Part shown: one piece after another, positions 32,522 to 34,310 of the stretch
Position numbering within the stretch: the first letter of the stretch is position 1
Layout: each line of letters starts with the position of its first letter
From: SYIM01 sp039800325
GTDB lineage: Bacteria > Pseudomonadota > Gammaproteobacteria > Burkholderiales > Burkholderiaceae_E
Assembly (NCBI GenBank): GCA_039800325.1
Contig: JBDLQY010000215.1
Location: forward strand, 1 to 34,310
Direction of reading: 5' to 3'
DNA length: 34,310 nt
Notes under the pieces: generated by a model
Database searches by the model: none
Told to the model about the DNA's origin: nothing
What the model saw: only the letters and a program-made list of their open reading frames with translations
Position numbers and translations under genes: made by a program

Positions 32522-33141
32522 GAACGTCCTCCCTGGGTGGGAGCCACGTAGCGATCGAGGGCTGCGATATCCTCGTCGCTGACTTTCACCATCTGCTTCA
32601 GTTTGTCGACGTCAACTTCTTCGACATCCTGTTCACGCGATGGCCACTCGCCGTGACGGATGCAGGCCACACAGCGCACCATCTCGACCAGGCCCTGCAG
32701 CATCAGCAGACCGCCCGACAGGGGAATCACAAATTTGAAGGGATACAGCGGCAGGGGCGTCGCCGAAAAGGTTTTCTCGCGAATGGCCAGCGACTCTAGT
32801 GAGTAGCCCCAACCTGCCCAGGTCAGCGCGAAAATACCTGGCATAAAAAACAGGCCATACAGTGTGAGATCAATGACAGCCTGCGTACGCGGACGAAAGA
32901 AACCGTACAAAACATCGCCCCTTACGTGACCGTTCTTGGCCAGCGTGTAAGCACCCGCCGTCATGAACAACACACCGTACAGCATGATCTGTACATTGAG
33001 GGCCCAGTCATGCGGTCGGTTGAGGGCGTACCGGGAAAACACCTCCCAGGAAATCAGTACCGTCAACAGAACAATAGACCAGGCAAATACCTGTCCTACA
33101 AAGGTCGACAGTCGATCAACTGCAAGAAGTAGGCGCTGCAT
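32518..33141 (-). CDS. dctQ: TRAP transporter small permease (DctQ)
   Basis: The 207-residue membrane protein fits the four-helix DctQ family. The N-terminal helix (VFAWSIVLLTVLISWEVFSRYALNRPHDWA) carries the typical RYxxNxPxxWxxE-like segment; LYGVLFMTAGAYTLAKNGHVRGDVLYGFF follows. The cytoplasmic C-terminus is about 50 residues longer than usual and ends with an acidic segment (EQDVEEVDVDKLKQMVKVSDEDIAALDRY). The ATG is at 33141. It overlaps dctM by four bases, and together they form the membrane part of the transporter. A terminator-like hairpin lies between dctP and this gene, which may reduce its expression compared with dctP. Confidence 0.9.
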   Translation of the reverse strand: MQRLLLAVDRLSTFVGQVFAWSIVLLTVLISWEVFSRYALNRPHDWALNVQIMLYGVLFMTAGAYTLAKNGHVRGDVLYGFFRPRTQAVIDLTLYGLFFMPGIFALTWAGWGYSLESLAIREKTFSATPLPLYPFKFVIPLSGGLLMLQGLVEMVRCVACIRHGEWPSREQDVEEVDVDKLKQMVKVSDEDIAALDRYVAPTQGGRS

Positions 33142-33206
33142 GGCGACAACCCGTCAGAGGATTTCCGCGCGGTTGCAGGCCATTTGCGGCAGCCTGCCCT
33201 CGCGTC

Positions 33207-33244
33207 AAAGAAAACGGCCGCCGCTTCGATAGAGGCGGCGGCCG
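33207..33244 (-). terminator. Intrinsic terminator or attenuator between dctP and dctQ
   Basis: CGGCCGCCGC (33215-33224) pairs perfectly with GCGGCGGCCG (33235-33244), a ten-base-pair GC stem with a short loop. On the minus strand the stem is followed by TTTTCTTT (33214-33207). It lies 21 bases after the dctP stop. It would stop most transcription after dctP, or stabilise the dctP mRNA 3' end. Confidence 0.88.
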
Positions 33245-33265
33245 AACAACGTAACGCTAAACCGA

Positions 33266-34310
33266 TCAGCGACGGCCGAAGTAATGGTTATACGCCATCT
33301 TGAAGTCAACGGTGTAGTCGTTCTGCCAGGAGCCGGCACGCTCAGCAAACGCACGCTGGCTGTCGAGCACCTTCTTGAACATGGCATTCTCGGTCGACTT
33401 CTTGTCCATGATCTTGTCCCACGACGCTAACTGAGCACGCAAGATGGCGTCGGGCGTCTTGTAGAAATTCACGCCAGCCTTCTTGAGTTCAATATAGTCT
33501 TTAGAGTTACGATCGATGGCTTTCCAGCTCATCTCGGCACTGGCCGCCTGTACCGCGTAATCGATGATGCTCTTCAGTTCAGCAGGCAGACCCGCGTACT
33601 TGCTCTTGTTGAAGAGAATCTCGAACTGCTCACCGCTCTGGTGAAAGCTCTGCAGCATGCAGTTCTTGACCACGTCGGGGAAGCCCAACAATCGATCAGA
33701 GGTGGCATTGTTGAATTCAGCGCCGTCAATCAGGCCACGGTCAAGCGCGGGCACGATCTCACCACCGGGCAAGGGGTTAACGGCAGCGCCCATATCGGTG
33801 TACATGTCGACCGCCAGACCCACGGTGCGAAACTTCACGCCACGTACATCTTCGACACGGGCGATGGGACGCTTGAACCAGCCAAACGGCTGCACCGCCA
33901 TCGGGCCGTAAAGGAACGAAACCACATCAACATTGATCGACTTGTAGATTTCGTCGAGCAGCTCTTTACCGCCACCAAAATAGTGCCAGGCCAGCACCAT
34001 GTTGGAATCCATGCCGAAGCTGGGGCCCGAACCCCACAGCGCCAGCGCCGAATTCTTGCCGTAGTGGTAGGCGACGACGCCATGCCCACCGTCGAGCGTG
34101 CCCTTGGCGACACCTTCCAGCAGCTGGAAAGCCGGCACCACGGCTCCCGCGGGCAGTACCTCGATCTTCAGGCGATTACCCGCCATGTCATTAACTTTTT
34201 TGGCGAAGTCGTTGGCATACTCGTGGAAAATGTCTTTTGCCGGCCAGGTGCTCTGGAAGCGCAGGGTTACGGTCTGGGCCGTTGAGATCATCGGAGCTGC
34301 AAGGGCGCCG
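33266..34310 (-). CDS. dctP: TRAP transporter substrate-binding protein (DctP), 5' end cut by the window edge
   Basis: At least 347 residues of a periplasmic DctP-type protein are visible. The mature part starts around TVTLRFQSTWPAKDIFHEYANDFAKKVNDMAGNRLKIEVLPAGAVVPAFQLLEGVAKGTLDG. The conserved EFNNATSDRLLGFPDVVKNCMLQ segment and a C-terminal helical tail follow. The first in-frame ATG (34291) is not the true start: the frame stays open to the window edge and reads GALAAPMISTAQ, the end of a signal peptide. The DctP family binds carboxylates and other organic acids, but the ligand here is unknown. It is the first visible gene of the TRAP operon dctP-dctQ-dctM-GST. Confidence 0.93.
   Translation of the reverse strand, partial: GALAAPMISTAQTVTLRFQSTWPAKDIFHEYANDFAKKVNDMAGNRLKIEVLPAGAVVPAFQLLEGVAKGTLDGGHGVVAYHYGKNSALALWGSGPSFGMDSNMVLAWHYFGGGKELLDEIYKSINVDVVSFLYGPMAVQPFGWFKRPIARVEDVRGVKFRTVGLAVDMYTDMGAAVNPLPGGEIVPALDRGLIDGAEFNNATSDRLLGFPDVVKNCMLQSFHQSGEQFEILFNKSKYAGLPAELKSIIDYAVQAASAEMSWKAIDRNSKDYIELKKAGVNFYKTPDAILRAQLASWDKIMDKKSTENAMFKKVLDSQRAFAERAGSWQNDYTVDFKMAYNHYFGRR

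Overview
The window is a GC-rich chromosomal segment from a betaproteobacterium, most likely of the order Burkholderiales and probably the family Alcaligenaceae. The main taxonomic clue is the left end: gyrA runs divergently from a short OmpA-type protein, ubiG and a phosphoglycolate phosphatase, a layout I recall from Bordetella-like genomes. The TRAP, SBP-5 and solute-binding proteins, MocR regulator and c-type cytochromes fit a free-living respiratory heterotroph with possible mixotrophic sulfur oxidation. No tRNA, rRNA, CRISPR array, insertion sequence or phage gene was recognised, and no stretch over 300 bases is without a gene.

Layout. (1) 1-4165: housekeeping block with gyrA (minus, cut by the window edge), then mtaD-like deaminase, ompA, ubiG and gph (plus). 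(2) 10949-4168 (minus): a tightly packed run with a two-subunit exported molybdenum hydroxylase, soxX, soxY, soxZ, soxA and an AidB-like acyl-CoA dehydrogenase. soxB and soxCD are absent and the SoxY carrier tail is not the usual GGCGG. (3) 13307-11059 (minus): an orphan SsuA/THI5-like binding protein followed by a CPA2 cation/proton antiporter. (4) 13404-14450 (plus): aldo/keto reductase, convergent with an amidohydrolase (15781-14537, minus) that lies downstream of a MocR-type regulator (17355-15871, minus). (5) 17540-29548 (plus): a 12-kb, ten-gene operon divergent from mocR. It encodes a complete peptide/opine-type ABC importer, a ThDP-dependent enzyme, small and large subunits of an N,N-dimethylformamidase-type amidase, a mutarotase-like protein, an SDR and a Gfo/Idh/MocA dehydrogenase. 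(6) 34310-29631 (minus): a TRAP transporter dctP-dctQ-dctM followed by a glutathione S-transferase. DctM carries a long degenerate tandem peptide repeat of a GGLREPPGAS type.

The most interesting parts are the operon joining a molybdenum hydroxylase to SoxXYZA with an altered SoxY tail, the MocR-linked DMFase/ThDP catabolic operon with its own importer, and the twelve-unit repeat in the TRAP permease. The pathway proposals for the first two are inferences from gene content. The domain identities rest on motifs read directly from the translations. No database search was possible.
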